From Planctomycetia bacterium (GTDB lineage Bacteria > Planctomycetota > Planctomycetia > Pirellulales > UBA1268): a DNA stretch of 17,069 nt. The stretch's first letter is position 1, and each line of letters opens with the position of its first letter. The notes beneath the pieces are model-generated. The model was not told where the DNA came from. It worked only from the letters and a program-made list of their open reading frames with translations, and did no database searches. This document shows positions 7,411 to 13,542 of the stretch, piece by piece. The position numbers were made by a program, and so were the translations under genes. The stretch lies in contig RFUD01000007.1 of assembly GCA_009923125.1 (NCBI GenBank), forward strand, positions 1 through 17,069. The letters run 5' to 3'.

Positions 7411-9156
7411 TCAGCGCGGGGCCGCCGCGGACGACGCACGCTCGAGCCGGGCGGCCTCCAGACGACTCCCGAACCGCTGCGGAGACGGGTCGGCACGCAG
7501 GAGTTCGATCGCTTTGGCCGTGTGGCCGAGCGCCGCCTCGGCGACGGCCAGATTCCTCCGGGCGGCGTCGGCCCACCGGCTGTCGGGAGCGAGTTCCAGG
7601 ATCATCCGACCCAGGTAGTCGACGGCGGCCTCGTGCTCCCCCTCGGCGAGCATCAGCACCCCGAGCCAGTAGGTGGCATCCTCCTTCATCCCCTCGTACA
7701 GGCGACGGACGCCGTCCGCCTGCTGCGGCGGCGCTCTGCCGGCCGCCTCGGCGATCACGGTCGCGGCGGGCCGGGCGAGCATGTACGCCGCCTTGGCTCC
7801 GTCGGGGCCGTCGAGTTCGCCGCGAAACTCCCGCAGTCGGGCCGCATACAGCGGCCGCACGCTCCGCCGGGCCCCGCCCGGCGTCGACTGCTCGAACGCG
7901 ACGACGAGCGGCGCGAGTTCCCGGGCTGCGGCCGTGGACACCGCCTGCGCCGAGGTTCGCCGCCGCCGCAGCGTCTCCCACGGGAAGGCCCACAGCCGCA
8001 CGCGGTCCGCGATCGCCTCGCCGGGAAGCGCCGCCAGTGCCGCGGCCCCGAGCTCCGTCGCGGCGATCGAGAGATCGATCCTGCCGCCGCCTGCCAACTC
8101 GCCATCGAGCAGATGCATCCGCCGCGCGAGCGTCGCCGGCGTCGCCGGCACGAGCACGGAGAGTTTCGCCGCGTCGCCGGCCTGCACCGGATAGGGCCGA
8201 TCCGGGAGCGAGAGCGCAGCCAGGATCGCCGGGTCTGCAGCCGCCTGCCGGGCGGTCGCCACGCCACTGCCGCCGGGACCGGGCACCGGCAGGCCGTACA
8301 GCGGCTCGAACAGATACGCCTCGCCGTCGCACACCAGCGCCGGCAGCCAGGGTCGCAGGTCGCCCGTCGCCGCATCCCCCGTGGCCAGCATCACGCCGTC
8401 GAGGCCGGCATGGCGGAGAAGTTCGAGAAACACCCAGGCCCGCTGCGCGGCGCTGGCGCGGCCGGCCAGCAGCACCTCCCCGGTCGAAAACCAGCGGGTG
8501 CCCGGATTGGCCTCTGTCGGGACGGACGGCGGATCACTGACGATCGCCAACGACCGCACGCACCACGCGAACAGGTTTCGGGCGACGGCCAGGTCGTCGA
8601 TCGCGTCACCCCGTGCCGTCGCGGCGACGTCGGCGAGCCAGCGCTGGTCGCGGAGCGTCGGCACATCCTCGGCGGCATCGAACACGCTGCTCGCCAGCGA
8701 TTCCGGGAGGGCCACGGACCGCAGTTCCGCGGGCAGCGTGTCGTAGAGCGGATCGAGCTTCCAGCCGCCGGCCTGATCGCCGCCCGCGAGGGTGACGCCA
8801 TGAATCCACTGATTGAGGCGGTCGAAGACCTGGGCGAACGCCGCCGCCTCGTCGTAGCCATCGAGCCGGCCGAGCACCTGCATCGCCCCGTCCAGAAGTT
8901 GCCGTCGCACTTCCGCGGACATCGGCTGCACGGGCCGCTCGGCCGCGCCGGAGGCCGCCTCGAAGCGCTGCGGGCGCGGCATTCGGTCGCCGCTGCAGCC
9001 CATGATCGACATGATCGCCATGATCGCCACGCTAGCCATGATCGCCACGGGCGCGCACGCTCCGGCCAAGGCCGCGAAGACCGCGCCGCCCACGCCGGCC
9101 TGGAACGATGAAACCGCGGCCCCACCGCCGAACCGCATCCGTGCCGAACTGCTCAT
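7411..9156 (-). CDS. Probable lipoprotein with degenerate transglutaminase-like core and C-terminal TPR
   Basis: 581 residues, no close family recognised with certainty. The ATG at 9156 overlaps the kdsA stop as ATGA, so it is probably coupled to kdsA. The N-terminus is hydrophobic and ends in SIMGC (C54), which resembles a lipobox, suggesting a lipid-anchored envelope protein; methionine at -2 is unusual. The signal region contains repeated AIM tripeptides from a 9-bp DNA repeat. Residues about 185-290 resemble the transglutaminase-like fold (AGRASAAQRAWVFLELLRHA, then YLFEPLYGLPVPG), but alanine or serine stands where the catalytic cysteine is expected, and no His/Asp pair is evident, so it is probably inactive. 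Residues about 485-555 look like tetratricopeptide repeats. Followed by the rpmE promoter on the same strand. A scaffold or binding role in the envelope is a guess. Confidence 0.75.
   Translation of the reverse strand: MSSSARMRFGGGAAVSSFQAGVGGAVFAALAGACAPVAIMASVAIMAIMSIMGCSGDRMPRPQRFEAASGAAERPVQPMSAEVRRQLLDGAMQVLGRLDGYDEAAAFAQVFDRLNQWIHGVTLAGGDQAGGWKLDPLYDTLPAELRSVALPESLASSVFDAAEDVPTLRDQRWLADVAATARGDAIDDLAVARNLFAWCVRSLAIVSDPPSVPTEANPGTRWFSTGEVLLAGRASAAQRAWVFLELLRHAGLDGVMLATGDAATGDLRPWLPALVCDGEAYLFEPLYGLPVPGPGGSGVATARQAAADPAILAALSLPDRPYPVQAGDAAKLSVLVPATPATLARRMHLLDGELAGGGRIDLSIAATELGAAALAALPGEAIADRVRLWAFPWETLRRRRTSAQAVSTAAARELAPLVVAFEQSTPGGARRSVRPLYAARLREFRGELDGPDGAKAAYMLARPAATVIAEAAGRAPPQQADGVRRLYEGMKEDATYWLGVLMLAEGEHEAAVDYLGRMILELAPDSRWADAARRNLAVAEAALGHTAKAIELLRADPSPQRFGSRLEAARLERASSAAAPR
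9002..9046. repeat. 9-bp tandem repeat, five units, inside the lipoprotein signal sequence
   Basis: Consecutive units on the plus strand are ATGATCGAC, ATGATCGCC, ATGATCGCC, ACGCTAGCC (diverged) and ATGATCGCC. The unit is a multiple of three, so copy changes keep the frame. On the minus strand it encodes repeated Ala-Ile-Met in the hydrophobic part of the signal sequence just before the proposed lipobox cysteine. Confidence 0.85.
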
Positions 9157-10025
9157 CGACCGTGCCCCGCCTCCGACTCGACCGCCGGCCGCGGCTCGAA
9201 CGACTGCCGCACTTCGTGGATCCGCAGCACGCGCTCGAGGACGCCCTCGAGCTGGTCGAGTGGCACCATGTTCGGCCCGTCGCTCGGACTGGTGTCGGGC
9301 GCGGGGTGCGTCTCGAAAAACACGCCGTCGATGCCGACGGCGGCAGCCGCCCGCGCCAACGGCTCGACGAGCCCGCGGTCGCCCCCGGTGGCGCCGCCGA
9401 GGCTGGCGGGCTGCTGGACCGAATGCGTCGCGTCGAAGATCACCGGCACCCCGAACGACCGCATCGTGATCAGGCCCGAGAAATCGTTGACGAGCCGGCC
9501 GTACCCGAAGAACGTGCCGCGTTCGCACAGGCAGATGTCCCCGCAGCCCCCCGCGAGCAGTTTGGCCACCGGGTGCCGCATGTCGGCCGGCGCGAGAAAC
9601 TGCCCCTTCTTCACGTTCACGGCGCGGCCAGTCGCCGCTGCGGCGAGCAGGAGGTCGGTCTGGCGGCAGAGGAAGGCGGGGATCTGGATCAGGTCGCACA
9701 CCTGCCCCACGGCTGCGGCCTGTTCCGGCAGATGGATGTCGGTCGTGACGGGCAGCCCCGTGGCCCGATGCACCTTGGCGAGCACCTCCAGCCCCTCGGC
9801 GATGCCCACGCCCCGAAACGCGTTGGCACTCGTGCGGTTGGCCTTGTCGAACGACGCCTTGAAGACCATCGGCACGGCCAGCCGCTCGCCGATCGTCGCG
9901 ATCGCTTCCGCGATCTGCAGACAGACCGCCTCCGACTCGATCACGCACGGCCCGGCGATGACGAGCAGCCGCTGCCCGGGTCCGCAACGGTGGGGACCGA
10001 TCAGGGCGGGAAGGCGCGGGTTCAC
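9153..10025 (-). CDS. kdsA: 3-deoxy-8-phosphooctulonate synthase (KDO-8-P synthase)
   Basis: Condenses phosphoenolpyruvate with arabinose 5-phosphate to KDO 8-phosphate, the first committed step to the KDO sugar of lipopolysaccharide. It is 290 residues, the usual length. Family blocks in order: LLVIAGPCVIES (20-31), KASFDKANRTS (56-66), IQIPAFLCRQTDLL, VNVKKGQFLAP (137-146), IFDATHSVQ (196-204), FFETHP (236-241) and SPSDGPNM. Cysteine 27, in the place where the E. coli enzyme has asparagine, together with H201, E238 and D249, points to the metal-dependent class. The frame runs about 100 codons further upstream without similarity to the family; GTG 10025, with GGAG seven bases before it, is the better start. 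The stop overlaps the next gene's ATG. It implies an LPS-type outer membrane. Confidence 0.93.
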   Translation of the reverse strand: MNPRLPALIGPHRCGPGQRLLVIAGPCVIESEAVCLQIAEAIATIGERLAVPMVFKASFDKANRTSANAFRGVGIAEGLEVLAKVHRATGLPVTTDIHLPEQAAAVGQVCDLIQIPAFLCRQTDLLLAAAATGRAVNVKKGQFLAPADMRHPVAKLLAGGCGDICLCERGTFFGYGRLVNDFSGLITMRSFGVPVIFDATHSVQQPASLGGATGGDRGLVEPLARAAAAVGIDGVFFETHPAPDTSPSDGPNMVPLDQLEGVLERVLRIHEVRQSFEPRPAVESEAGHGR

Positions 10026-10058
10026 CGGCGGTCTCCAGATATGTCGAACTGACCCACC

Positions 10059-10091
10059 GAACAAACCGCGGGGGAACCGCGTTCTTTGTTC
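10059..10091 (-). promoter_or_regulatory. Hairpin in the kdsA leader
   Basis: GAACAAA (10059-10065) is complementary to TTTGTTC (10085-10091), and inside it CGCGG (10067-10071) pairs with CCGCG (10077-10081) around a 5-nt loop. The structure lies 34 nt upstream of the kdsA GTG and, if transcription starts near 10097, forms most of the 5' leader. There is no T-run, so it does not look like a terminator. Function unknown. Confidence 0.45.
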
Positions 10092-10103
10092 AGGCGCTAC
10101 GAA

Positions 10104-10109
10104 ATCATA
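10104..10109 (-). promoter_or_regulatory. Possible -10 element for the kdsA operon
   Basis: TATGAT on the minus strand, about 79 nt upstream of the kdsA start. No convincing -35 hexamer lies 16-18 bases upstream, so it may need an activator, be another promoter class, or be chance. Confidence 0.3.
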
Positions 10110-10140
10110 CCGGGCTGGTCGGGGCGCCGAGTGCGGGCCG

Positions 10141-10184
10141 CGCAAAATGCGGCGGGTGTTGCGAAATGCGTCCGCATTTTGCAA
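10141..10184. repeat. Three related dyad sites, CGCAAAATGCG type
   Basis: CGCAAAATGCG (10141-10151) has self-complementary arms CGCA-N3-TGCG. TTGCGAAATGCG (10159-10170) and CGCATTTTGCAA (10173-10184) form a 12-bp dyad around a TC spacer with one mismatch, and the third site is the reverse complement of the first over 11 bases (10142-10152 against 10172-10182). The cluster lies between kdsA and the sigma54-like element and looks like a set of operator or activator sites. Confidence 0.5.
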
Positions 10185-10268
10185 CGCGAGTCCGAGACGG
10201 CCCCGGCGGTGAAGTCGGACTATCGCCTGAACTCCGGACAGAACGCGTGCGAAAAAATCCGGATGCTT

Positions 10269-10284
10269 TGGCACGGGTCGTGCG
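10269..10284 (+). promoter_or_regulatory. Sigma54-like -24/-12 element
   Basis: TGGCACGGGTCGTGCG matches the consensus TGGCACG-N4-TTGCW except at the first T of TTGC and the last base. The diagnostic GG (10270-10271) and GC (10282-10283) are separated by exactly 10 bases. Transcription would start near 10295, just before the structured RNA below. GC-rich DNA produces such matches by chance, so this is tentative. Confidence 0.4.
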
Positions 10285-10294
10285 TATCTTCGCA

Positions 10295-10436
10295 GGCCGT
10301 CGGGCGGAGGCCCGACACCCCACACCAAGACTCAAAGTGGGGCCTTCGACCATATTCGGGGTGTGCGGTCGCCTTGCCCCTGACCCGCATGCCCCTGGCA
10401 GGACGCTCCTGCCGGGTCTGAGGCCCCACTTTTTTC
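10295..10436 (+). ncRNA. Candidate structured small RNA or riboregulatory leader, about 140 nt
   Basis: No known RNA family recognised; 5' end inferred from the sigma54-like element. Visible helices: GTCGGGC (10299-10305) with GCCCGAC (10310-10316) around a GGAG loop; P1, a perfect 12-bp helix of 10334-10345 with 10421-10432; inside P1, CGACC (10347-10351) with GGTCG (10367-10371), GACCC (10382-10386) with GGGTC (10414-10418), and a 7-bp hairpin 10397-10403 with 10407-10413. P1 is followed by a T-run. CCCCAC at 10318-10323 can also pair with GTGGGG at 10337-10342, which would compete with P1. No reading frame with coding character is evident in it. It could be a free small RNA or an attenuator for the genes downstream. 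Confidence 0.55.
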
Positions 10437-10440
10437 TTTT
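10334..10440 (+). terminator. Strong intrinsic terminator formed by long-range helix
   Basis: AAAGTGGGGCCT (10334-10345) and AGGCCCCACTTT (10421-10432) pair perfectly over 12 bp, and TTTTTTCTTTT follows at 10430-10440. The enclosed 75 nt fold into further hairpins, so this is a branched rather than a simple stem-loop terminator. It separates the upstream RNA from the promoter at 10489. Confidence 0.65.
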
Positions 10441-10488
10441 CCACCCCGGTGTTTCGTCCGGTGTTTCGGGAGTGTGGCGGGCCGTCCC

Positions 10489-10518
10489 TTGACGCTGGGG
10501 CGAATCGTGCGCTAATTT
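10489..10518 (+). promoter_or_regulatory. Sigma70-like promoter before the tRNA remnant and TPR/alpha-CTD gene
   Basis: TTGACG (10489-10494) and TAATTT (10513-10518) are 18 bases apart. Start of transcription near 10525, about 30 nt before the tRNA-like sequence. The GC-rich stretch after the -10 would fit a stable-RNA promoter. The -35 is good and the -10 is fair. Confidence 0.5.
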
Positions 10519-10556
10519 GCGGGTTTCCGGCCGCTTTTCACCGGTCGGATGCTGCC

Positions 10557-10622
10557 GCCAGCGTAGCTTCAATTGGCAGAGCACCGCATTCGTAATGCGG
10601 GGGTTGCGGGTTGACATCCGCG
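10557..10622 (+). pseudogene. tRNA-Thr(CGU) remnant, 3' part missing
   Basis: The 5' part is a clear tRNA: acceptor strand GCCAGCG (10557-10563), T8-A9, D-stem GCTT/GAGC with loop CAATTGGCA, and a perfect 5-bp anticodon stem CCGCA/TGCGG around TTCGTAA with anticodon CGT at 10591-10593, reading ACG (Thr). The variable loop GGGTT and the T-stem strand GCGGG follow. Then it breaks down: the T-loop reads TTGACAT instead of TTCGANT, only about four T-stem pairs can form with an irregular loop, and no partner for GCCAGCG follows. From about 10604 the sequence is the coding start of the next gene. It cannot form a normal acceptor stem, so it is probably not a working tRNA; it may be a remnant, a tRNA-like leader, or an assembly join. 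Confidence 0.75.
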
Positions 10623-11929
10623 ATCTCGTCACCGGCACCGGCCCATTCGGCCCCGGTGAAATCAGGCAACTGCTCGAAGGCCTCGGCGCCGACCCGGCGA
10701 TCCACCGCGACCTGCGGATCGCGGTGCAGGAACTCGAGGCGGCGGGTGATCGCAGTCCGGCCGCCTCCGTCAAGGTGGGCGTGTGCCAACAGTTGCTCGG
10801 GCGGTCGCGGGAGGCCCTCGAGACGCTCAAGTCGGCCGACGGCGGCGCGCTCGCCCTGTTTTTCCAGGGCCGGGCCCATGCCGCGCTCGCCGCGACCGAC
10901 GCGGCGCATGCCGACAAGGCCCGCGAGGCCTTCGACGCCGCCCAGCGGGCGGGCTACGACGCGACCGCGTGCGGCGTCGCCACGGCCGACGTCCTGCGGG
11001 CGGCGGGCCGCACCCGCGACGCGGAGGTCGTCCTCGAGAAACTCCCGCAGCGCGAAGCGTCGGCCGACTACTGGGCCCTGCGTGGCGCGATGCTCGCCGA
11101 CGCGGGTGCGGCCACCGAGGAGACCGTGGCCGCCCTCGAAAAGGCCCTGGCGATCGACGCCGGCAACCCGACGGCGCTGTTCGCCATGGGCGTGCTCCAC
11201 GATCGGTTCGGCAACGACGAAGAGGCCAAGTCGTGCTACGAGCGGTCGCTGCAACGCTATCCCGGCACCGTCGGCGCGCTGGTGAACCTCGGTCTGCTGT
11301 ACGAGGACGAGGACGACTTCGACGCCGCCCAGCAGTGCTACCAGCGGGTGCTCGACGCGTTCCCGGACCATCCCCGGGCCCGGTTGTTCCTCAAGGACTC
11401 CACCGCTTCCGGCGACCTCAAGATCGACGAGCAGGAACTGCGGACCCGCGACAGGATCGAGCAGGTCATGGGCCTGCCGGTCACCGATTTCGAACTTTCC
11501 GTGCGCAGCCGCAACTGCCTGCAGAAGATGGGCATCCTGACGCTCGGCGACCTGGCCCGCACGACCGAGGCGGAACTGCTGGAGAGCAAGAATTTCGGCG
11601 AAACCAGCCTCGTCGAGATCAAGGAGATGCTCGCCAGCAAGGGGCTGTCGCTCGGCCAGATGGCGGCCCCGGCGATCGCCGAGGAGGCGGCCGCCGACAT
11701 TGCCGAACCGTCGGCGGACGACCAGGAGGTGTTTTCTCTCCCGATCACCGATCTCAATCTGTCGGTGCGGGCGCGGAAATGCACCACGAAGCTGGGGATC
11801 ACGACGATCGGCGAACTCGTGCGGCGCACGGCCGAGGATCTGATGGAGTGCAAGAACTTCGGTGTCACGAGCCTCAACGAGGTCCGGGAAAAACTGGTCG
11901 AGCGGGGCCTGAAACTCCGCGGCGACTGA
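10595..11929 (+). CDS. TPR protein with two RNA polymerase alpha C-terminal domains
   Basis: 444 residues from ATG 10595. Residues about 80-265 are tetratricopeptide repeats (for example NPTALFAMGVLHDRFGN and ALVNLGLLYEDEDDFDAAQQ). Two alpha-CTD domains follow, near 290-357 and 380-444. The first has LSVRSRNCLQKMG and NFGETSLVEIKEML, the second LSVRARKCTTKLG and NFGVTSLNEVREKL. Compared with E. coli alpha, residues equal to R265, C269, G296, S299 and E302 are kept in both, N268 only in the first, and K298 is threonine in both. Binding DNA, RNA polymerase or a ribosome/RNA partner is plausible but not shown. The start lies inside the anticodon stem of the tRNA remnant with no clear ribosome binding site; TTG 10604 and TTG 10517 are in-frame alternatives. 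The family seems to be planctomycete-associated. Confidence 0.88.
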   Translation: MRGLRVDIRDLVTGTGPFGPGEIRQLLEGLGADPAIHRDLRIAVQELEAAGDRSPAASVKVGVCQQLLGRSREALETLKSADGGALALFFQGRAHAALAATDAAHADKAREAFDAAQRAGYDATACGVATADVLRAAGRTRDAEVVLEKLPQREASADYWALRGAMLADAGAATEETVAALEKALAIDAGNPTALFAMGVLHDRFGNDEEAKSCYERSLQRYPGTVGALVNLGLLYEDEDDFDAAQQCYQRVLDAFPDHPRARLFLKDSTASGDLKIDEQELRTRDRIEQVMGLPVTDFELSVRSRNCLQKMGILTLGDLARTTEAELLESKNFGETSLVEIKEMLASKGLSLGQMAAPAIAEEAAADIAEPSADDQEVFSLPITDLNLSVRARKCTTKLGITTIGELVRRTAEDLMECKNFGVTSLNEVREKLVERGLKLRGD

Positions 11930-12003
11930 CCCTCGGCACCCGCCTGCCGTGGCCACCCTCGGGGCGGAAAAAGCGCGAAATCAGCAGGAAAAAGCCGCCC
12001 GCA

Positions 12004-12019
12004 CCACCCTTCTGGGTGG
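12004..12019 (+). terminator. Weak hairpin after the TPR/alpha-CTD gene
   Basis: CCACCC-TTCT-GGGTGG is a perfect 6-bp stem with a 4-nt loop, 75 nt after the stop codon at 11929. The following bases are only moderately T-rich, so termination would be inefficient or the hairpin may serve RNA stability. Confidence 0.3.
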
Positions 12020-12139
12020 GTCTTGATTTGCGTTTTCGGCCACTCCTGGATACTGTTGGTTCGAGGTGACAGGACCCGTGACCGGGATCGGTCGCGAAGT
12101 CGCCCGTCCGCCGCCAGCCACCAGCCAAAGGATGCTCCC

Positions 12140-13243
12140 GTGACCGCGGCGAACCTCAAGGAAAAGCCCGTCCGCGACCTGGCCCGCATGGCCAAGCAGC
12201 ACGGCGTCGCGGGCTGGCATTCGATGCGGAAGGACCAACTCATCCGCGCGCTCGTGCGCAAGGCGAAGCTGCATCGGTCGCCGCAGGCCGGCGAGGTCCG
12301 ACAGTTGGAAAAGACTCGTGATCGGGAGGCTGCTGCCAAAGCGGCCCGTGATGCCGCGATCACGCAGCGCATCGAAGAGGCCCGGGCTCGACTGCTCCGC
12401 GTGAAGAGCCTGGCGACGCCGCCGGAGGGCGGGAAGCCGCGGCAGGCGGTTCGCGACCGGATGGTGGTCATGGTCCGTGGGCCGCACTGGCTGCATGCGT
12501 TCTGGGAGGTGTCTCCCCGGAGCATCGCCCGCGCGGAGGCGGCGCTCGGCCAGGACTGGCATGCCGCCCGGCCCGTCTTGCGGCTCCTGCAACTCGAGAA
12601 CGGTCTGCAGGGATCCCCGTCGGAACGCGTCGTGCGCACGATCGAAGTGCACGGGGGTGTCAAGAACTGGTTCGTGGACATCCGCGAGCCGATGCGGTGC
12701 CGCCTCGAGATCGGCTACCTGACGGCCGCCGGCAGGTTGCACGCGCTCGCCCGCAGCAATGCGGTCTCGACGCCGGCCGGGATCCCGGCCGACACCCTCG
12801 ACGCGCATTGGGCCGATATCGCGGCGGACTGCGAGAAGATTTACGCGATGAGCGGTGGATTCTCGCCGGAGAACAACAGCACCGAACTCCAGGAGCTGTT
12901 CGAGGAGCGGTTGCGGCGCCCGATGGGTCCGCCCGCCGCCCGCACGACGTGCGCCGACGGCGAAGACCAGGACCGGGTCAGCGATTTCCAACTCGAGGTG
13001 GACGCCGAGATGATCGTGTATGGCGCCACGCAGCCGGGTTCGTACGTCACGCTCCAGGGTGAGCCGGTCAAGGTGCAGCCCGACGGCACGTTCCGGGTGC
13101 GGGTCGATCTGCCGAACAAGCGCCAGGTCCTGCCGATCATCGCCAGCACGGCCGACGGCGTGGAACGGCAGACGGTCGTGCTCGCCGTGGAACGCAATAC
13201 CAAGTCGATGGAGCCGCTCGGCCGGGATGCCGGCGACTTCTGA
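12140..13243 (+). CDS. Rho_N and DUF4912 domain protein
   Basis: 367 residues from GTG 12140, chosen because AAAGGA lies seven bases before it and the upstream reading (from 12023) is low-complexity. Residues 5-45 match the Rho N-terminal helical domain (LKEKPVRDLARMAKQHGV, then MRKDQLIRALVRKAK), a small nucleic-acid-associated fold. A charged helical linker (50-90) leads to a DUF4912 region (about 105-265) with WLHAFWEVS at 117-125 and a beta-rich stretch. Residues 283-352 form a further beta-rich module (FQLEVDAEMIVYGATQPGS). There is no signal peptide or membrane segment, so it is cytoplasmic. It lies 210 nt after the TPR/alpha-CTD gene; TTGATT at 12023 and GATACT at 12049 are a poor promoter pair with 20-nt spacing. 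The function of DUF4912 is not known to me; a nucleic-acid role is inferred from Rho_N. Confidence 0.82.
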   Translation: MTAANLKEKPVRDLARMAKQHGVAGWHSMRKDQLIRALVRKAKLHRSPQAGEVRQLEKTRDREAAAKAARDAAITQRIEEARARLLRVKSLATPPEGGKPRQAVRDRMVVMVRGPHWLHAFWEVSPRSIARAEAALGQDWHAARPVLRLLQLENGLQGSPSERVVRTIEVHGGVKNWFVDIREPMRCRLEIGYLTAAGRLHALARSNAVSTPAGIPADTLDAHWADIAADCEKIYAMSGGFSPENNSTELQELFEERLRRPMGPPAARTTCADGEDQDRVSDFQLEVDAEMIVYGATQPGSYVTLQGEPVKVQPDGTFRVRVDLPNKRQVLPIIASTADGVERQTVVLAVERNTKSMEPLGRDAGDF

Positions 13244-13316
13244 TCCCTCGCCGGCAGGCCGCCGGAGCCGATTCATCCACCTCGGTCGATTCATTCATGT
13301 CGGTGTTCGCCGGGAA

Positions 13317-13339
13317 GGAGCGTGTGGCGATACGTTTTC
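13317..13339 (+). repeat. Left copy of inverted 23-bp element
   Basis: Begins GGAGCGTGTGGCG and ends in the 14-bp core GGCGATACGTTTTC (13326-13339). The core is exactly repeated in reverse at 13543-13556. Similarity to the other copy continues weakly for about 60 bases inward (for example around ATGCCGGTGAGCTC), suggesting two diverged copies of a longer element. Confidence 0.7.
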
Positions 13340-13542
13340 TGCCATGTTCGTGCTGCGTCGAACCATGCCGGTGAGCTCTTAACGAGGCTCGTTGGGCGCC
13401 GAATCAATGGTTCCGGTCGCGTGTCCCGCCGAAGGCGTCGGCCCTGAGCCGACGTCGCTCGGATCACATGCCCCGGCCCCAAGGCACCCGCTCTTGTATT
13501 GAACGAGCTCTCCGCATTCCCCGGCGCCACGGCATCGCGGTG

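Noticed and set aside
7296..7496. Longer N-terminus for L31
   Set aside because: The 67 extra codons cross the predicted promoter and overlap the 3' end of the upstream gene; the L31 start is at 7295 with AAGGA before it.
10026..10328. Longer N-terminus for KdsA, or a frame joining the lipoprotein gene with sequence antisense to this area
   Set aside because: The family N-terminus begins near the GTG at 10025, and the upstream codons cover the hairpin and dyad sites without protein similarity.
10295..10436. Identification of the structured RNA as SRP RNA, 6S RNA, tmRNA or RNase P RNA
   Set aside because: No GGAAGCAGCC-type SRP loop, no long 6S-like rod with central bubble, no tRNA-like or tag features, and too short for RNase P.
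10538..11956. 472-codon minus-strand frame over the TPR/alpha-CTD gene
   Set aside because: Antisense shadow; the plus strand encodes clear alpha-CTD and TPR motifs.
12023..12054. Promoter for the DUF4912 gene (TTGATT and GATACT)
   Set aside because: Spacing of 20 bases and a poor alternative -35 make it unconvincing.
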